A stretch of DNA of 64,000 nucleotides, taken from assembly GCF_001518815.1 (NCBI RefSeq), contig NZ_CP013987.1, positions 3,556,501 to 3,620,500 of the forward strand, given 5' to 3'. Each line of letters starts with the position of its first letter. Within the stretch, counting starts at the first letter, position 1. The translations under genes and the position numbers were made by a program. The notes beneath the pieces are model-generated. The model saw nothing but the letters and a program-made list of their open reading frames with translations. It did no database searches and was not told where the DNA came from. Origin of the DNA: Pseudomonas oryzihabitans (GTDB taxonomy: Bacteria; Pseudomonadota; Gammaproteobacteria; Pseudomonadales; Pseudomonadaceae). Positions 45,133 through 55,515 of this stretch are shown in pieces.

Positions 45133-46992
45133 CTACTCCTCGATATCGTTGAGACGGCGACCCGCCAGGGCCGCCTTGACCGAGGCGTTCATCCGCCGGG
45201 CGGCGAAGGCATCGGTCACCTGAGAAAGACGCTTGGTCTGCTCTTCGAGCGCCTGGACGTCAGTGGCTTCCAGCAGCTCGGCCAGCCGGCCAATTTCCAG
45301 CTCGATCACCTGACGCTCCTCGGCGTCCAGCAACCGCTCGCCATCGGTGGCGACCGCGGCGGTGACCGCCTCGATCAACCGCCGCGCCTCGACCTGCTGC
45401 TCACGCAGCGCGCGGGCCTGCATGTCGTCGCCGGCGTGACGGAAGGAATCCTGCAGCATATTGGCGATCTCGCCATCGGTCAGACCGTAGGACGGCTTGA
45501 CCTGGACACTGGCTTCCACCCCACTGGACAACTCACGCGCACTGACGCCGAGCAGGCCGTCGGCGTCGACCTGGAAGGTGACGCGGATCTTGGCCGCACC
45601 GGCGACCATGGGTGGGAAGCCGCGCAGCTCGAAGCGGGCCAGCGAGCGGGCGTCCTTGACCAGTTCGCGCTCGCCTTGCAGCACATGCACCAGCATGGCG
45701 GTCTGGCCGTCGCGATAGGTGGTGAAGTCCTGCCCCCGCGCCACCGGGATGGTAGTGTTGCGCGGAATGATCTTCTCCATCAGGCCGCCCATGGTCTCGA
45801 GCCCCAGGGACAGCGGGATGACGTCCAGCAACAGCAGTTCTTCGCCGGCACGATTGCCGGCCAGGGAATCGGCTTGCAGGGCAGCGCCGATGGCGACCAC
45901 GCGATCCGGATCGATATCGGTGAGCGGGGTGCACTCGAACAGTTCGCCCACGGCTTCGCGCACATAGGGCACGCGGGTGGAACCACCGACCATGACCACG
46001 GCGGAGATCTCCACCGGCTCCACTTCCGCATCACGCAGGGCACGGCGGCAGGCCTTGAGGCTGCGCGCGACCAGCGGGGCGATGAGCTCCTGGAAGGTGC
46101 TGCGCTCCAGCACGCCCGACCAGTCGCCATGGCTGACCTCGACGCGCTCGGCGGCCGACAGGGCTTCCTTGGCGGCGCAGGCGCTCTGCAGCAGACGCCG
46201 CTGAGTGCCCGGATCCAGATCGCTGGACAGGCCGGCCTGCTGGACGATCCAGCCGGCGATGGCATGATCGAAATCGTCGCCACCCAGGGCACTGTCGCCG
46301 CCGGTGGCCATGACTTCGAAGACACCACGGGTCAGGCGCAGAATGGAGATATCGAAGGTACCGCCACCCAGGTCATAGATAGCGACCACGCCCTCCTCGC
46401 CCCGATCCAGGCCATAGGCTACGGCCGCGGCGGTGGGTTCGTTGAGCAGGCGCAGCACGTTCAGCCCGGCGAAGCGGGCGGCGTCCTTGGTGGCCTGACG
46501 CTGGGCATCGTCGAAATAGGCCGGCACGGTGATGACGGCGCCGACCAGTTCGCCGCCAAGGCTGGCTTCGGCCCGCTCGCGCAGCACCCGCAGGATGTCC
46601 GCGGACACCTCGACCGGACTCTTGCGCCCGGCGGCGGTATCGATGAACGGCATTTCCGATTCACCAGCGACGAAGCGATAGGGCAACTGCTCACCCAGCT
46701 GCTTGACGTCGGCGATACCACGCCCCATGAGGCGCTTGACGGAAAGGATGGTATTGAAGGGATCTTGGGCGGCAGCGGCCTTGGCGCCCGCCCCCACTTC
46801 CACACCGTCGACGGCGTAGCGCACGGCGGACGGCAGGATCACCTCGCCCTGCAGATCGGGCAGGGTCTCGGCCACGCCACTGCGGACGGCGGCCACGAGG
46901 GAATTGGTAGTGCCCAGATCGATGCCCACCGCCAGCTTGCGCTGGTGCGGCTTGGGCGCCATTCCGGGTTCGGCTATCTGCAATAGAGCCAT
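45133..46992 (-). CDS. hscA: Fe-S assembly chaperone HscA
   Basis: This 619-residue Hsp70 is specialised for IscU. The N-terminal ATPase domain has [16 protein letters not shown] and [15 protein letters not shown]; the substrate domain has [11 protein letters not shown] and begins after the linker near 400. It promotes cluster transfer from IscU, whose LPPVK motif is intact here. Lies 7 bp before fdx. Confidence 0.96.
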   Translation of the reverse strand: MALLQIAEPGMAPKPHQRKLAVGIDLGTTNSLVAAVRSGVAETLPDLQGEVILPSAVRYAVDGVEVGAGAKAAAAQDPFNTILSVKRLMGRGIADVKQLGEQLPYRFVAGESEMPFIDTAAGRKSPVEVSADILRVLRERAEASLGGELVGAVITVPAYFDDAQRQATKDAARFAGLNVLRLLNEPTAAAVAYGLDRGEEGVVAIYDLGGGTFDISILRLTRGVFEVMATGGDSALGGDDFDHAIAGWIVQQAGLSSDLDPGTQRRLLQSACAAKEALSAAERVEVSHGDWSGVLERSTFQELIAPLVARSLKACRRALRDAEVEPVEISAVVMVGGSTRVPYVREAVGELFECTPLTDIDPDRVVAIGAALQADSLAGNRAGEELLLLDVIPLSLGLETMGGLMEKIIPRNTTIPVARGQDFTTYRDGQTAMLVHVLQGERELVKDARSLARFELRGFPPMVAGAAKIRVTFQVDADGLLGVSARELSSGVEASVQVKPSYGLTDGEIANMLQDSFRHAGDDMQARALREQQVEARRLIEAVTAAVATDGERLLDAEERQVIELEIGRLAELLEATDVQALEEQTKRLSQVTDAFAARRMNASVKAALAGRRLNDIEE

Positions 46993-47037
46993 TGGCTAGT
47001 CGGCTTATGGTTGTCGGTGCCTGAGCGACACCTGTGA

Positions 47038-47559
47038 TTAATCGTCCAGACGCTCTTCGAGCTGGCGGATCTCGCTGGCCAGCTTGTCGAGAAACTGCAT
47101 GCGACGGACCAGGCGTTCGGCAGGCTCGCGCTGGGCGGGATCCTGCCAGATCGCGGCAAAGGCCTGCTCGATGTCGCGCTGCGCGTCCTTGAGACGCTGG
47201 CGGAAGGCGGGAATGCTCGCGCTGTCGCCGGCGTCCTGCAGGTCTTCCAACTCCTCGCGCCACTGCAATTGCTGCATTAGGAAATCGGTATCCTGGATGG
47301 TCGCTTCGAGCGGCATCTCGTGCCCTTCGAGCTCCAGCAGATAACGCGCACGGCGCGACGGCGCGCGCAGCACGTGATAGGCCTCGTTGAGCTCCGCCGA
47401 TCGCTCCAGCGCCTGGCGACGTTCGCGCTCGGGCGCATCGGCGAAACGATCCGGATGGATCGTGCGGGCCAGGTCGCGATAACGCGAGGCCAGACCCGCT
47501 TGATCGATCTCGAAGGCAGGCACGAGCTCGAACAGCGCAAAGTGACAGGGCTTACCCAT
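47038..47559 (-). CDS. hscB: Fe-S assembly co-chaperone HscB
   Basis: 173-residue J-type protein. The J domain (about 1-75) has HPDRF at the conserved loop, and the C-terminal three-helix domain binds IscU. The start at 47559 ([16 protein letters not shown]) fits the family. 8 bp after iscA, 45 bp before hscA. Confidence 0.94.
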   Translation of the reverse strand: MGKPCHFALFELVPAFEIDQAGLASRYRDLARTIHPDRFADAPERERRQALERSAELNEAYHVLRAPSRRARYLLELEGHEMPLEATIQDTDFLMQQLQWREELEDLQDAGDSASIPAFRQRLKDAQRDIEQAFAAIWQDPAQREPAERLVRRMQFLDKLASEIRQLEERLDD

Positions 47560-47567
47560 GGAAGGCC

Positions 47568-47891
47568 TCAGATGTTGAAGCTTTCGCCGCAGCCACACTC
47601 GCCACGCACGTTGGGATTGTTGAACTTGAAGCCCTCGTTGAGGCCTTCACGCACGAAATCCAGCTCGGTGCCGTCCAGGTAGACCAGGCTCTTGGGGTCG
47701 ATGATGACCTTGACGCCATGGCTTTCGAACACCTGATCCTCGGCCGCGAATTCGTCAACGAACTCGAGTACGTAGGCCAGTCCCGAGCAACCCGTGGTAC
47801 GAACGCCCAGGCGGATGCCCTCACCCTTGCCGCGCCCATCGAGGGACCGCTGCACGTGACGGGCGGCGGACTCGGTCATGCTGATCGCCAT
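47568..47891 (-). CDS. iscA: A-type Fe-S carrier IscA
   Basis: 107 residues with the three ligand cysteines C35, C99 and C101 ([15 protein letters not shown]). Takes up and delivers clusters or iron for target proteins. 9 bp downstream of iscU. Confidence 0.95.
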   Translation of the reverse strand: MAISMTESAARHVQRSLDGRGKGEGIRLGVRTTGCSGLAYVLEFVDEFAAEDQVFESHGVKVIIDPKSLVYLDGTELDFVREGLNEGFKFNNPNVRGECGCGESFNI

Positions 47892-47900
47892 GGATCCTCC

Positions 47901-48287
47901 TTAGAGCAGGCCTTTCTTCTGCTTGTAGTCGCTTACCGCCGCCTTGATGGCGTCTTCGGCAAGCACCGAGCAGTGGATCTTCACCGGCGGCAAGGCCAGT
48001 TCTTCGGCGATCATGCTGTTCTTGATCGACGCCGCTTCCTCGATGCTCTTGCCCTTCATCCACTCGGTGGCCAGGGAGCTGGAAGCGATGGCGGAGCCAC
48101 AGCCGTAGGTCTTGAACTTGGCATCTTCGATGATGCCCTGCTCGTTGACCTTGATCTGCAGACGCATCACGTCGCCGCAGGCCGGAGCGCCGACCATGCC
48201 GGTACCGACATCGGGATCAGCCGCGTCGAACTTGCCGACGTTGCGCGGGTTTTCGTAGTGGTCGATGACCTTTTCACTGTATGCCAT
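47901..48287 (-). CDS. iscU: Fe-S scaffold IscU
   Basis: 128-residue scaffold with ligands C37, C63 and C106 plus the HscA-binding motif LPPVK (99-103). Clusters form here from IscS sulfur. 27 bp after iscS. Confidence 0.97.
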   Translation of the reverse strand: MAYSEKVIDHYENPRNVGKFDAADPDVGTGMVGAPACGDVMRLQIKVNEQGIIEDAKFKTYGCGSAIASSSLATEWMKGKSIEEAASIKNSMIAEELALPPVKIHCSVLAEDAIKAAVSDYKQKKGLL

Positions 48288-48314
48288 GGTTCAATCCTCG
48301 CTTATCAGGGTGGG

Positions 48315-49529
48315 TCAGTGGGCTTGCCACTCGACCTGACTCAGGTCTACGCCTTCTTTGAACATGTCCCACAGCGGAGACAATTCGCGCAACTTGTTGA
48401 CGGCTTCGGTGACCTTGCTCGCGGCATAGTCAACGTCTTCTTCGGTGGTGAAGCGACCGAAGGTGAAACGGATGGAGCTGTGCGCCAGCTCGTCATTGCG
48501 GCCCAGGGCACGCAGGACGTAGGACGGCTCCAGGGACGCCGAGGTACAGGCCGAACCGGACGACACCGCCAGATCCTTGAGCGCCATGATCAGCGACTCG
48601 CCTTCGACGTAGTTGAAGCTCAGGTTCAGGTTATGCGGTACACGATGGATCAGGCTGCCGTTCAGGTAGACCTCTTCCAGGCCTTCGAACTGACGGTAGA
48701 AGCGATCGCTCAGGGCCTTGATACGGACGTTTTCCTGCGCCATCTCTTCCTTGGCGATGCGGAAGGCTTCGCCCATGCCGACGATCTGGTGGGTCGCCAG
48801 GGTGCCGGAACGCATACCGCGCTCGTGACCGCCACCGTGGGTCTGGGCCTCGATACGAACGCGCGGCTTGCGGCTGACGTAGAGCGCGCCAATGCCCTTG
48901 GGACCATAGGTCTTGTGCGCCGAGAAGGACATCATGTCGACCTTGAGCTTTTGCAGATCGATGTCGACCTTGCCGGTGGACTGAGCGGCATCGACGTGGA
49001 AGAGCACACCCCGGGAGCGGGTCAGCTCGCCGATGGCAGCGATGTCGTTGACGGTGCCGATCTCGTTGTTGACGTGCATGATGGACACCAGGGTGGTGTC
49101 GTCACGCAGGGCCGCCTCGACCATGTCGGGGGTGATCAGGCCATCTTCGCCCGGCTCGAGGTAGGTCACCTCGAAGCCTTCGCGCTCGAGCTGACGGGTG
49201 GTGTCCAACACCGCCTTGTGCTCGATCTTGGAGGTGATCAGGTGCTTGCCCTTGTTCTGGTAGAAGTGCGCGGCGCCCTTGATGGCCAGGTTGTCGGACT
49301 CGGTGGCACCGGAGGTCCAGACGATCTCGCGCGGGTCGGCGTTGACCAGTTCGGCCACCTGACGACGGGCGTTTTCCACCGACTCCTCGGCCTTCCAGCC
49401 GAACAGGTGGGAGCGCGATGCGGGGTTGCCAAAGTTGCCGTCCACCAGCAGGCACTCGCTCATCTTCTGAGCGACGCGCGGATCGACGGGCGTGGTGGCG
49501 GAATAGTCTAGGTAGATCGGCAATTTCAT
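48315..49529 (-). CDS. iscS: Cysteine desulfurase IscS
   Basis: 404-residue PLP enzyme converting cysteine to alanine and a persulfide. PLP Lys K206 ([10 protein letters not shown]) and catalytic C328 in SSGSACTSA are present. The C-terminal tail contacting IscU is present. Housekeeping copy, in contrast to the paralogue at 31.6-32.7 kb. Confidence 0.97.
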   Translation of the reverse strand: MKLPIYLDYSATTPVDPRVAQKMSECLLVDGNFGNPASRSHLFGWKAEESVENARRQVAELVNADPREIVWTSGATESDNLAIKGAAHFYQNKGKHLITSKIEHKAVLDTTRQLEREGFEVTYLEPGEDGLITPDMVEAALRDDTTLVSIMHVNNEIGTVNDIAAIGELTRSRGVLFHVDAAQSTGKVDIDLQKLKVDMMSFSAHKTYGPKGIGALYVSRKPRVRIEAQTHGGGHERGMRSGTLATHQIVGMGEAFRIAKEEMAQENVRIKALSDRFYRQFEGLEEVYLNGSLIHRVPHNLNLSFNYVEGESLIMALKDLAVSSGSACTSASLEPSYVLRALGRNDELAHSSIRFTFGRFTTEEDVDYAASKVTEAVNKLRELSPLWDMFKEGVDLSQVEWQAH

Positions 49530-49560
49530 CGGTTACTCCTAATCAGACGGGCGTCTCTGC

Positions 49561-50058
49561 TCAGTCGATGGTGGACGCTTCGATTTTTTCGACCGCTAAC
49601 GGCGATTGCTTGCTGGCACAGACCTTGTTGTCCTGACGCTTGGCAACCTGCTGGATCTCGTTGCGGGCGACCAGGTCAGCCAGGGTGATGCCACTGAGAA
49701 AGGTGTGGATCTGATCGCTCAGATCGCACCAGAGGTGGTGGGTCAGGCAGGTATCGCCCTGATGACAGCCACCGCCGCCCTGGCAACGGGTGGCATCCAC
49801 GGATTCATTGACGGCATCGATCACCTGCGCCACATGGATACCGCCCATGTCGCGCGCCAGCTGATAACCACCGCCCGGACCGCGCACGCTGTTGACCAGC
49901 GAACCACGACGCAGACGTGCGAACAGCTGTTCCAGGTAGGACAGCGAGATGCCCTGCCGCTCGGAAATGTCGGCCAGCGACACCGGCCCCCGCTGAGCGT
50001 GCAGCGCCAGGTCGAGCATGGCGGTTACGGCATAGCGGCCTTTGGTAGTCAGTCTCAT
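49561..50058 (-). CDS. iscR: Fe-S-sensing regulator IscR
   Basis: 165-residue Rrf2-family regulator: winged HTH (about 1-60) with ligands C92, C98, C104 ([13 protein letters not shown]) and H107 for a [2Fe-2S] cluster. It represses the isc operon when clusters are plentiful. The start at 50058 is the conserved [11 protein letters not shown]. Its own promoter carries an IscR type 1 site. Confidence 0.95.
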   Translation of the reverse strand: MRLTTKGRYAVTAMLDLALHAQRGPVSLADISERQGISLSYLEQLFARLRRGSLVNSVRGPGGGYQLARDMGGIHVAQVIDAVNESVDATRCQGGGGCHQGDTCLTHHLWCDLSDQIHTFLSGITLADLVARNEIQQVAKRQDNKVCASKQSPLAVEKIEASTID

Positions 50059-50092
50059 GACGAACTCGAGCGGGTTGCATCGGATGAGCTCG

Positions 50093-50125
50093 ATTATCGG
50101 ATTCCCGACAAAAAAGGTCAACTAT
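50093..50125 (-). promoter_or_regulatory. iscR promoter with IscR type 1 binding site
   Basis: On the minus strand TTGACC (50121 to 50116) and GATAAT (50098 to 50093) are spaced 17 bp, a near-ideal sigma70 promoter. A 25-bp inverted repeat, ATAGTTGACC then five T then TGTCGGGAAT, covers the -35 and spacer (50125 to 50101) and matches the E. coli type 1 IscR consensus. Autorepression by holo-IscR is expected. Confidence 0.88.
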
Positions 50126-50142
50126 AAAACCAACCAAATCAC

Positions 50143-50931
50143 TCAGGCATTATCTATCGGAGGGATAGTCCGCGGGTGGGATTCGCCACGGGCGGCTTTC
50201 TGGGTTTCGGTCAGGATGCCGCGCAGGATGTTCATCTCCAGCTTGCTGATACCGGACCGCCCATAGAGGCGCCGCAAGCGACTCATCAGGTGGCGCGGCT
50301 TGGCCGGATCAAGGAAGCCGATCTCCACCAGGGTCTGCTCCAGGTGCTCGTAATAGAGCTCCAGCTCTTCCACCGTCACCGGCTGGGTGTTGAGCATGGC
50401 GGTAGCTTCGACCTTGTTCATCTTGGTCGGCTGGTTCTGCGCGGCGAGCCAGGCCATGCGCACTTCGTACACCAGCACCTGGACCGCCGCGGCAAGGTTG
50501 AGCGAGCCGAAGGCCGGGTCCGAGGGGATGTGCACATGATAATGGCAGCGCTGCAGCTCTTCGTTGGTGAGGCCGGCGTATTCACGCCCGAACACCAGGG
50601 CCACTTCGCCGCCCTGCTCCACCTGGGCCAGGGAAGTGGTGGCGCATTCGCGTGGATCCAGCAGCGGCCAGGGGATACGACGATCTCGGGCGCTGGTGCC
50701 CAGCACCAGGCTGCAACCGGTCAGGGCCTCTTCCAGGGTGTCGACGACGATGGCGGCATCGAGCACGTCGTTGGCCCCGGAGGCACGGGCATTGGCTTCG
50801 CCGCTGGGAAAATCCTCGGGATCGACCAGATAGAGGCGCGACAGCCCCATGTTCTTCATAGCCCGGGCGGCACCGCCGATATTGCCGGGATGGCTGGTGT
50901 TGACCAGAACGACGCGGATGTTATTCAGCAC
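50143..50931 (-). CDS. trmJ: tRNA (cytidine/uridine-2'-O-)-methyltransferase TrmJ
   Basis: 262-residue SPOUT enzyme methylating position 32 of tRNAs. NTSHPGNIGGAARAMKNMG (about 11-29) is the family signature and the C-terminal knot region has LVFGREYAGLTNEEL. The GTG start at 50931 has GAGGAT six bases upstream; no ATG gives the right N-terminus. Divergent from suhB. Confidence 0.93.
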   Translation of the reverse strand: MLNNIRVVLVNTSHPGNIGGAARAMKNMGLSRLYLVDPEDFPSGEANARASGANDVLDAAIVVDTLEEALTGCSLVLGTSARDRRIPWPLLDPRECATTSLAQVEQGGEVALVFGREYAGLTNEELQRCHYHVHIPSDPAFGSLNLAAAVQVLVYEVRMAWLAAQNQPTKMNKVEATAMLNTQPVTVEELELYYEHLEQTLVEIGFLDPAKPRHLMSRLRRLYGRSGISKLEMNILRGILTETQKAARGESHPRTIPPIDNA

Positions 50932-51071
50932 GTGGCTATCCTCGAGCGGACGCGGGAAATCGGCGCCGTATACTACGCCCACACGCGCCCGCTTGCCACG
51001 AATACCCCTTCCAGCGCCGCGAAGTCTGCTATCATTGCCGGCTTTCCTTATACAACCCAGGTGATTTATCC

Positions 51072-51887
51072 ATGCAGCCCATGCTGAACATCGCACTGCG
51101 CGCGGCCCGCAGCGCCGGTGAATTGATTTTCCGTTCGATTGAGCGCCTGGACGTTATCGCCGTCGACGAAAAAGGCGCCAATGACTTCGTCTCCGAAGTC
51201 GATCGCGCTGCCGAGCAGACCATTCTCGCCATCCTGCGCAAGGCCTACCCCACCCACGGTTTCTACGGTGAGGAATCCGGCTACCTGGCAGGCGAAGGCG
51301 AAGGCGCCGACTACGTCTGGATCGTCGACCCGCTGGATGGCACCACCAACTTCATTCGTGGCGTTCCGCACTTCTCGGTGAGCATCGCCTGCAAGTACAA
51401 GGGCCGCCTGGAACACGCCGTGGTCCTCGATCCGGTACGCCAGGAAGAATTCACCGCCAGCCGTGGCCGCGGTGCCGCCCTGAACGGTCGTCGCATCCGC
51501 GTCACCAACCGCCGCAGCCTGGAAGGCGCCCTGCTGGGTACCGGCTTTCCCTTCCGTGCCAATGACGTCGACCACCTGGACAACTACCTGGGCATGTTCC
51601 GCAGCCTGATCGGCCAGACCGCGGGCATCCGCCGCGCCGGTTCCGCCGCGCTGGACCTGGCCTATGTCGCCGCCGGTCGTTTCGATGCGTTCTGGGAAAT
51701 GGGCCTGTCGGAGTGGGACATGGCTGCGGGCGCCCTGCTGGTGCAGGAAGCCGGTGGCTTGATCGGCGACTTCAACGGTGGCCACGACTTCCTTGAGAAG
51801 GGTCACATCGTCGCCGGCAATCCCAAGTGCTTCCGTGGCCTGCTGACCCAGATCCAGCCGCACCTGCCGGCGTCGCTCAAGCGCTGA
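51072..51887 (+). CDS. suhB: Inositol-1-monophosphatase SuhB
   Basis: 271 residues with the Mg-dependent phosphatase motifs GEESG (66-70), DPLDGTTNF (86-94) and WDMAAGALLVQEAGG (about 216-230). SuhB also acts in rRNA transcription antitermination with NusA in gammaproteobacteria. Terminated by the 18-bp-stem hairpin just downstream. Confidence 0.95.
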   Translation: MQPMLNIALRAARSAGELIFRSIERLDVIAVDEKGANDFVSEVDRAAEQTILAILRKAYPTHGFYGEESGYLAGEGEGADYVWIVDPLDGTTNFIRGVPHFSVSIACKYKGRLEHAVVLDPVRQEEFTASRGRGAALNGRRIRVTNRRSLEGALLGTGFPFRANDVDHLDNYLGMFRSLIGQTAGIRRAGSAALDLAYVAAGRFDAFWEMGLSEWDMAAGALLVQEAGGLIGDFNGGHDFLEKGHIVAGNPKCFRGLLTQIQPHLPASLKR

Positions 51888-51899
51888 GCAGGTACCGGT

Positions 51900-51944
51900 C
51901 ATGAAAAAGCCCCTGTCGGCGATGCTGACAGGGGCTTTTTCATG
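51900..51944. terminator. Bidirectional terminator between suhB and sspB
   Basis: A perfect 18-bp stem with a 9-nt loop whose outer arm is A-rich on one side and T-rich on the other (arms ATGAAAAAGCCCCTGTC and its complement), so it can end both suhB and the minus-strand operon finishing at sspB. Confidence 0.95.
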
Positions 51945-51981
51945 CCTGCCGCAGAGAGGCTCCGCGGCAGGCTGGCCAGGG

Positions 51982-52386
51982 TTACTTGACCACTTTCAGA
52001 CTCGGCCGCGCGGGAGCCGGCTTCGGCGCCTCGGGCTCGCTACCGCCGTTGTCGGGACCCTGGTCATCCGGCGGGCTGGGCTCGCTGTCGAAGACCATGC
52101 CCTGGCCATTCTCCCGGGCGTAGATGGCCAGAATGGCACCGATCGGAACGTAAAGATTGTAGGCCACGCCGCCGAAGCGGCCGTTGAAGCTCACGGCTTC
52201 GTTGTCCATGTGCAGGTCACGCACGGCACTGGGCGAAGCGTTCAGCACGATCTGGCCGTCGTTGGCATAGCCCGGCGGCACGCGCACCTCGGCGTAGTCG
52301 GCGTTGACCAGCAGGTGAGGCGTGCAGTCGTTGTCCACGATCCACTCATAGAGCGCGCGGACCAGGTAGGGGCGACTGGAATTCAT
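51982..52386 (-). CDS. sspB: ClpXP adaptor SspB
   Basis: 134 residues. The N-terminal domain (1-105) binds ssrA tags (RPYLVRALYEWIVDN at the start), followed by an acidic/Pro-rich linker and the C-terminal ClpX-binding LKVVK motif. Last gene of the minus-strand operon, 11 bp after sspA. Confidence 0.95.
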   Translation of the reverse strand: MNSSRPYLVRALYEWIVDNDCTPHLLVNADYAEVRVPPGYANDGQIVLNASPSAVRDLHMDNEAVSFNGRFGGVAYNLYVPIGAILAIYARENGQGMVFDSEPSPPDDQGPDNGGSEPEAPKPAPARPSLKVVK

Positions 52387-52397
52387 GGGGTTCTCCT

Positions 52398-53012
52398 CTA
52401 GCGCATCTCACGCTCGGTGACCGAAAGACTGGATCGGAAACTGTCGCGCGCGAACATACGATCCATGTAGTCCTGCAGCGGCTTGGCCGCTCGGGGCAAT
52501 TCGATGCCCAGGCGCGGCAGTCGCCACAGGATGGGGAGCAGGCAACAGTCCACCAGGGAAAAGTCGTCGCTCAGAAAAAAGGGTTTTTCCGCGAAGATCG
52601 GCGCCACGCCGGTCAGGCTTTCCCGCAGCTCTTTGCGCGCGACAGCGAGATCGGCGCCCGGCGCAGCCTGCAGGATGGCGTCCACCAGGGTGCACCAGTC
52701 GCGCCCGATGCGGTGCATCAGCAGCCGCGACTGACCGCGGGTGACCGGATAGGCCGGCAGCAGCGGCGGATGCGGGTAGCGTTCTTCTAGGTACTCCATG
52801 AGCACCTCGGTACCGTAGAGCACCAAGTCGCGATCCATCAGCGTCGGCACGGTGCCATAGGGATTGTGCTCCGCCAGCTGCCGGGGACACTCGCCGCGGC
52901 GCACGGCGATGAACTCGCACTCGACGTTCTTTTCCGCCAGGATCAGACGGATCCGGTGGCTGTAGTGATCCTCGGGATCATGGAAACAGGTCAGGCGGGT
53001 TATGGCGCCCAT
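52398..53012 (-). CDS. sspA: Stringent starvation protein A
   Basis: 204-residue GST-fold RNA polymerase-associated factor. Residues [20 protein letters not shown] (about 8-27) are the family opening and no catalytic GST residue is conserved. It regulates stress and virulence genes with MvfR/MglA-type partners in other species. The start at 53012 matches the family. Confidence 0.93.
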   Translation of the reverse strand: MGAITRLTCFHDPEDHYSHRIRLILAEKNVECEFIAVRRGECPRQLAEHNPYGTVPTLMDRDLVLYGTEVLMEYLEERYPHPPLLPAYPVTRGQSRLLMHRIGRDWCTLVDAILQAAPGADLAVARKELRESLTGVAPIFAEKPFFLSDDFSLVDCCLLPILWRLPRLGIELPRAAKPLQDYMDRMFARDSFRSSLSVTEREMR

Positions 53013-53084
53013 GGGTCCCTCCCCCGTCAGGGGCGAAGCTGCAAAGGGGGGATTATCTCGCACCTTGCCGCCTGCCACCTAGTC

Positions 53085-53750
53085 TCATCGCTCACTGTCG
53101 GGCAATCGCCGCCAGAATTCGCGCTTGAGCCAGAAGGCCAGGACGGCGAACAGCAGCAGATAACCCAGCACCCAGGGCGCGAGACGCCAGGCCAGGCTGC
53201 GCTCGGGCGCCGCCGAATAGCTCAGGTAGGCGACCAGGTCCTCGACGGTGCGGGCGAACTGCTCGGGCGTCTGGGCGCCGCTGCCCGGCTCGAGGCGCAG
53301 CACGCAGCGTCCTTGGCTGCAGTCGTGCAGCTGACGCCCGCGCAGGGCGGCCAGGACGTCCGGCATGCGGGTGCCGGGCGCCGTGAGGTTATCGACGCCG
53401 AGCGGACGTCCGGGCGCCACATAGAACTCCTGCAGGAAGGCACGCAACCAGGCATCGCCACGCACGGCGGCGATGAGAGTGAGATCCGGCGGCACGCTGC
53501 CAAAGGCGCGGCGGGCGTCCTCGGGCTTGAGCAGGCCGAGCATGGGCGCGCTGGCGGTACGCCCGGGCGCCCAGCTAGCGAGATCGAGGTGGAGATCGGC
53601 GGCGACGCGGTCGAAGCGCTGGTACTCCTGGCCGTGGCAGGCCAGGCAATAGCGACCGAAGGTGATGGCCCCCGCCCGGGGATCGCCTTCGGCGCCGAAG
53701 GTCAGACCGCTGCAAAGCAGCAGCAGACCCAGTAGCAGGCCACGCATCAT
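53085..53750 (-). CDS. petC: Cytochrome c1 subunit of the bc1 complex (short form)
   Basis: 221 residues with a signal peptide (about 1-20), heme motif CLACH (35-39) and heme axial Met in GTRMPDVL (M129), with VPPDLTLIAAVRGDAWL between, then a C-terminal TM helix (about 193-212). The usual Pseudomonas protein is about 260 residues, so this is a compact form. The ATG overlaps the petB stop by 4 bp. Confidence 0.9.
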   Translation of the reverse strand: MMRGLLLGLLLLCSGLTFGAEGDPRAGAITFGRYCLACHGQEYQRFDRVAADLHLDLASWAPGRTASAPMLGLLKPEDARRAFGSVPPDLTLIAAVRGDAWLRAFLQEFYVAPGRPLGVDNLTAPGTRMPDVLAALRGRQLHDCSQGRCVLRLEPGSGAQTPEQFARTVEDLVAYLSYSAAPERSLAWRLAPWVLGYLLLFAVLAFWLKREFWRRLPDSER

Positions 53751-54940
53751 GACCTGAACTCCGGCGGCGTTCGCGGACGACCCAGGCGGCTGTACCAGGG
53801 CATGCCTAGCAGACTGGCGAAGTAGAGCCCGGCAGCCAGACGCGCCAGCAGCAGGCGCTCGTCGGTGAGGGCTGCCACGCCCAGCACCCCCAGAGTGGCA
53901 AAGGCCAGGCACGCCACATACAGCCCCAGCCGCGCCGGCCAGGCCTTGCGGCGTACCGAGCGGACCGCGCTGCGATCCAGCCAGGGCAGCACGAACAGCA
54001 GGGCGATGGCCAAGGCGGCCAGGCCAAGGCCGCCGGCTTTGCTCGGTACCGCCCGCAACAGCGCATAGAAAGCGGCCAGGTACCAGGGCGGGGCGATGTG
54101 CGCGGGCGTCACCAGCGGATCGGCGGGTTGCTGATTGGCCGGCTCCAGCACCAGCCCGCCCAGGTCAGGCGCCAGGAGCACCACGCCCAGGAACACCAGC
54201 AGGAAGACCGCCAGGCCGCAGAGGTCCTTGAGGGTCAGGTAGGGGTGGAAAGGCACCCCTGCCGCGCCACGCAGGTCGCGATCATCGCCCTCGGGACTGT
54301 TCGATCCGGTCTGGCGCAGGGCGACGATGTGCAGCGTCACCAGCATGACAATCAGCAGCGGCAGCCCTACCACATGCAGGGCCTGGAAGCGGCGCAGGGT
54401 GGCATCGGACAGCACCACCCCGCCCCGCAGCAGATCGGCCAGGGGCGGGCCAACCACCGGCAGCGCCTCGACCGCGCTGAGGGACACCTGGGCGCCCCAG
54501 TAGGAGAGCTGCCCCCAGGGCAGCAGATAGCCGAAGAAGGCCTGGGCCAGCAGCAGCACATAGAGCAGCACGCCAAAGGTCCAGACCAGTTCGCGCGGCG
54601 CGCGATAGGAGCCATAGAGCAGGCCCCGCAGCATGTGCAGATAGAGGCAGACGAACAGCGCCGAGGCACCCACCGCATGCAGATAGCGGATCAGCCAGCC
54701 GAAGGGCACCTCGCGCATGAACAGCTGGACCGAGGCGAAGGCGCCCTTCACCGTCGGCTCGTAGCCGAACAGCAGCCAGAGCCCCGTCAGCACCTGCAGC
54801 GCCAGAATGAAGACCAGCAGCGAACCGAACAGATAGAAGACGTTGAGGTTGCGAGGTACCCGGTATTCGCTGATATGGCGTCGCCAGAAGGCTCCGATCG
54901 GCAGCCGTCGCTCCAGCCACCCGGGCTCGTTGTCGTTCAT
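53747..54940 (-). CDS. petB: Cytochrome b subunit of the bc1 complex
   Basis: 397-residue membrane protein with heme ligands H88/H102 and H189/H204 and about eight TM helices. The Qo-site motif reads PPWY (284-287) instead of PEWY; PPWY and PVWY variants are known in beta/gammaproteobacteria. It is quite diverged from the typical Pseudomonas sequence as I recall it. Overlaps both neighbours by 4 bp. Confidence 0.93.
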   Translation of the reverse strand: MNDNEPGWLERRLPIGAFWRRHISEYRVPRNLNVFYLFGSLLVFILALQVLTGLWLLFGYEPTVKGAFASVQLFMREVPFGWLIRYLHAVGASALFVCLYLHMLRGLLYGSYRAPRELVWTFGVLLYVLLLAQAFFGYLLPWGQLSYWGAQVSLSAVEALPVVGPPLADLLRGGVVLSDATLRRFQALHVVGLPLLIVMLVTLHIVALRQTGSNSPEGDDRDLRGAAGVPFHPYLTLKDLCGLAVFLLVFLGVVLLAPDLGGLVLEPANQQPADPLVTPAHIAPPWYLAAFYALLRAVPSKAGGLGLAALAIALLFVLPWLDRSAVRSVRRKAWPARLGLYVACLAFATLGVLGVAALTDERLLLARLAAGLYFASLLGMPWYSRLGRPRTPPEFRS

Positions 54941-55515
54941 GTCGCCCCCTCCCCATCGCTGCCGATCACCAGCAGGTTGTCGCCCCGGAAATGATAGGGC
55001 GGCACGGCGAGATTCAAGGGCGCGGGCTGGTCACGATAGACCCGGCCGGCGAGATCGAAGTGGGAGCCATGGCAGGGGCACAGATACCCCCCCTCCCGGT
55101 CCGTCCCGGACGGCGCCAGGGAGGGAATGCAGCCGAGGTGGGTGCAGATGGCGGAGACGACGAAAATGTCCGGCCGCCGCGATCTCAGGCGCGGATCGAC
55201 ATAGGGTGGCTGGCTGGATTCCCGGGAATCCGGGTCGGCCAGCCCTGCCTGGTCCGCCAGGAGTCGGGCCTGGTCCGCGGCGCTGCGACGCAGGACGCAG
55301 ACCGGCTGGCCGCGCCACTGCAGCGTGAGCTGTTCGCCTTCGCGCAACGCTTTGAGATCCACCTCGACCGGCGCCGCCGCCACCTCCGCCGAACGACTGG
55401 GCCGCAGGGCGCAGACGAAGGGCACACTGCCCGCCACCAGTCCCAGGCCGCCCACGGCAGAGGTGGTGGCGATCAGCAGACGGCGGCGTTGGGCATCGGG
55501 CGAGTCATTGGTCAC
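54937..55515 (-). CDS. petA: Rieske iron-sulfur subunit of the bc1 complex
   Basis: 192 residues, with a TAT-type start (QRRRLL), one TM anchor, and the Rieske boxes CTHLGC (C124, H126) and CPCHGS (C146, H149). It receives electrons from quinol at the Qo site. Its start overlaps the murB stop by 4 bp, so it is coupled to a peptidoglycan gene. Confidence 0.93.
   Translation of the reverse strand: MTNDSPDAQRRRLLIATTSAVGGLGLVAGSVPFVCALRPSRSAEVAAAPVEVDLKALREGEQLTLQWRGQPVCVLRRSAADQARLLADQAGLADPDSRESSQPPYVDPRLRSRRPDIFVVSAICTHLGCIPSLAPSGTDREGGYLCPCHGSHFDLAGRVYRDQPAPLNLAVPPYHFRGDNLLVIGSDGEGAT

Noticed and set aside
44791-46986. 731-codon plus-strand open frame opposite fdx and hscA
   Set aside because: Antisense shadow of hscA; the isc operon order proves the minus strand.
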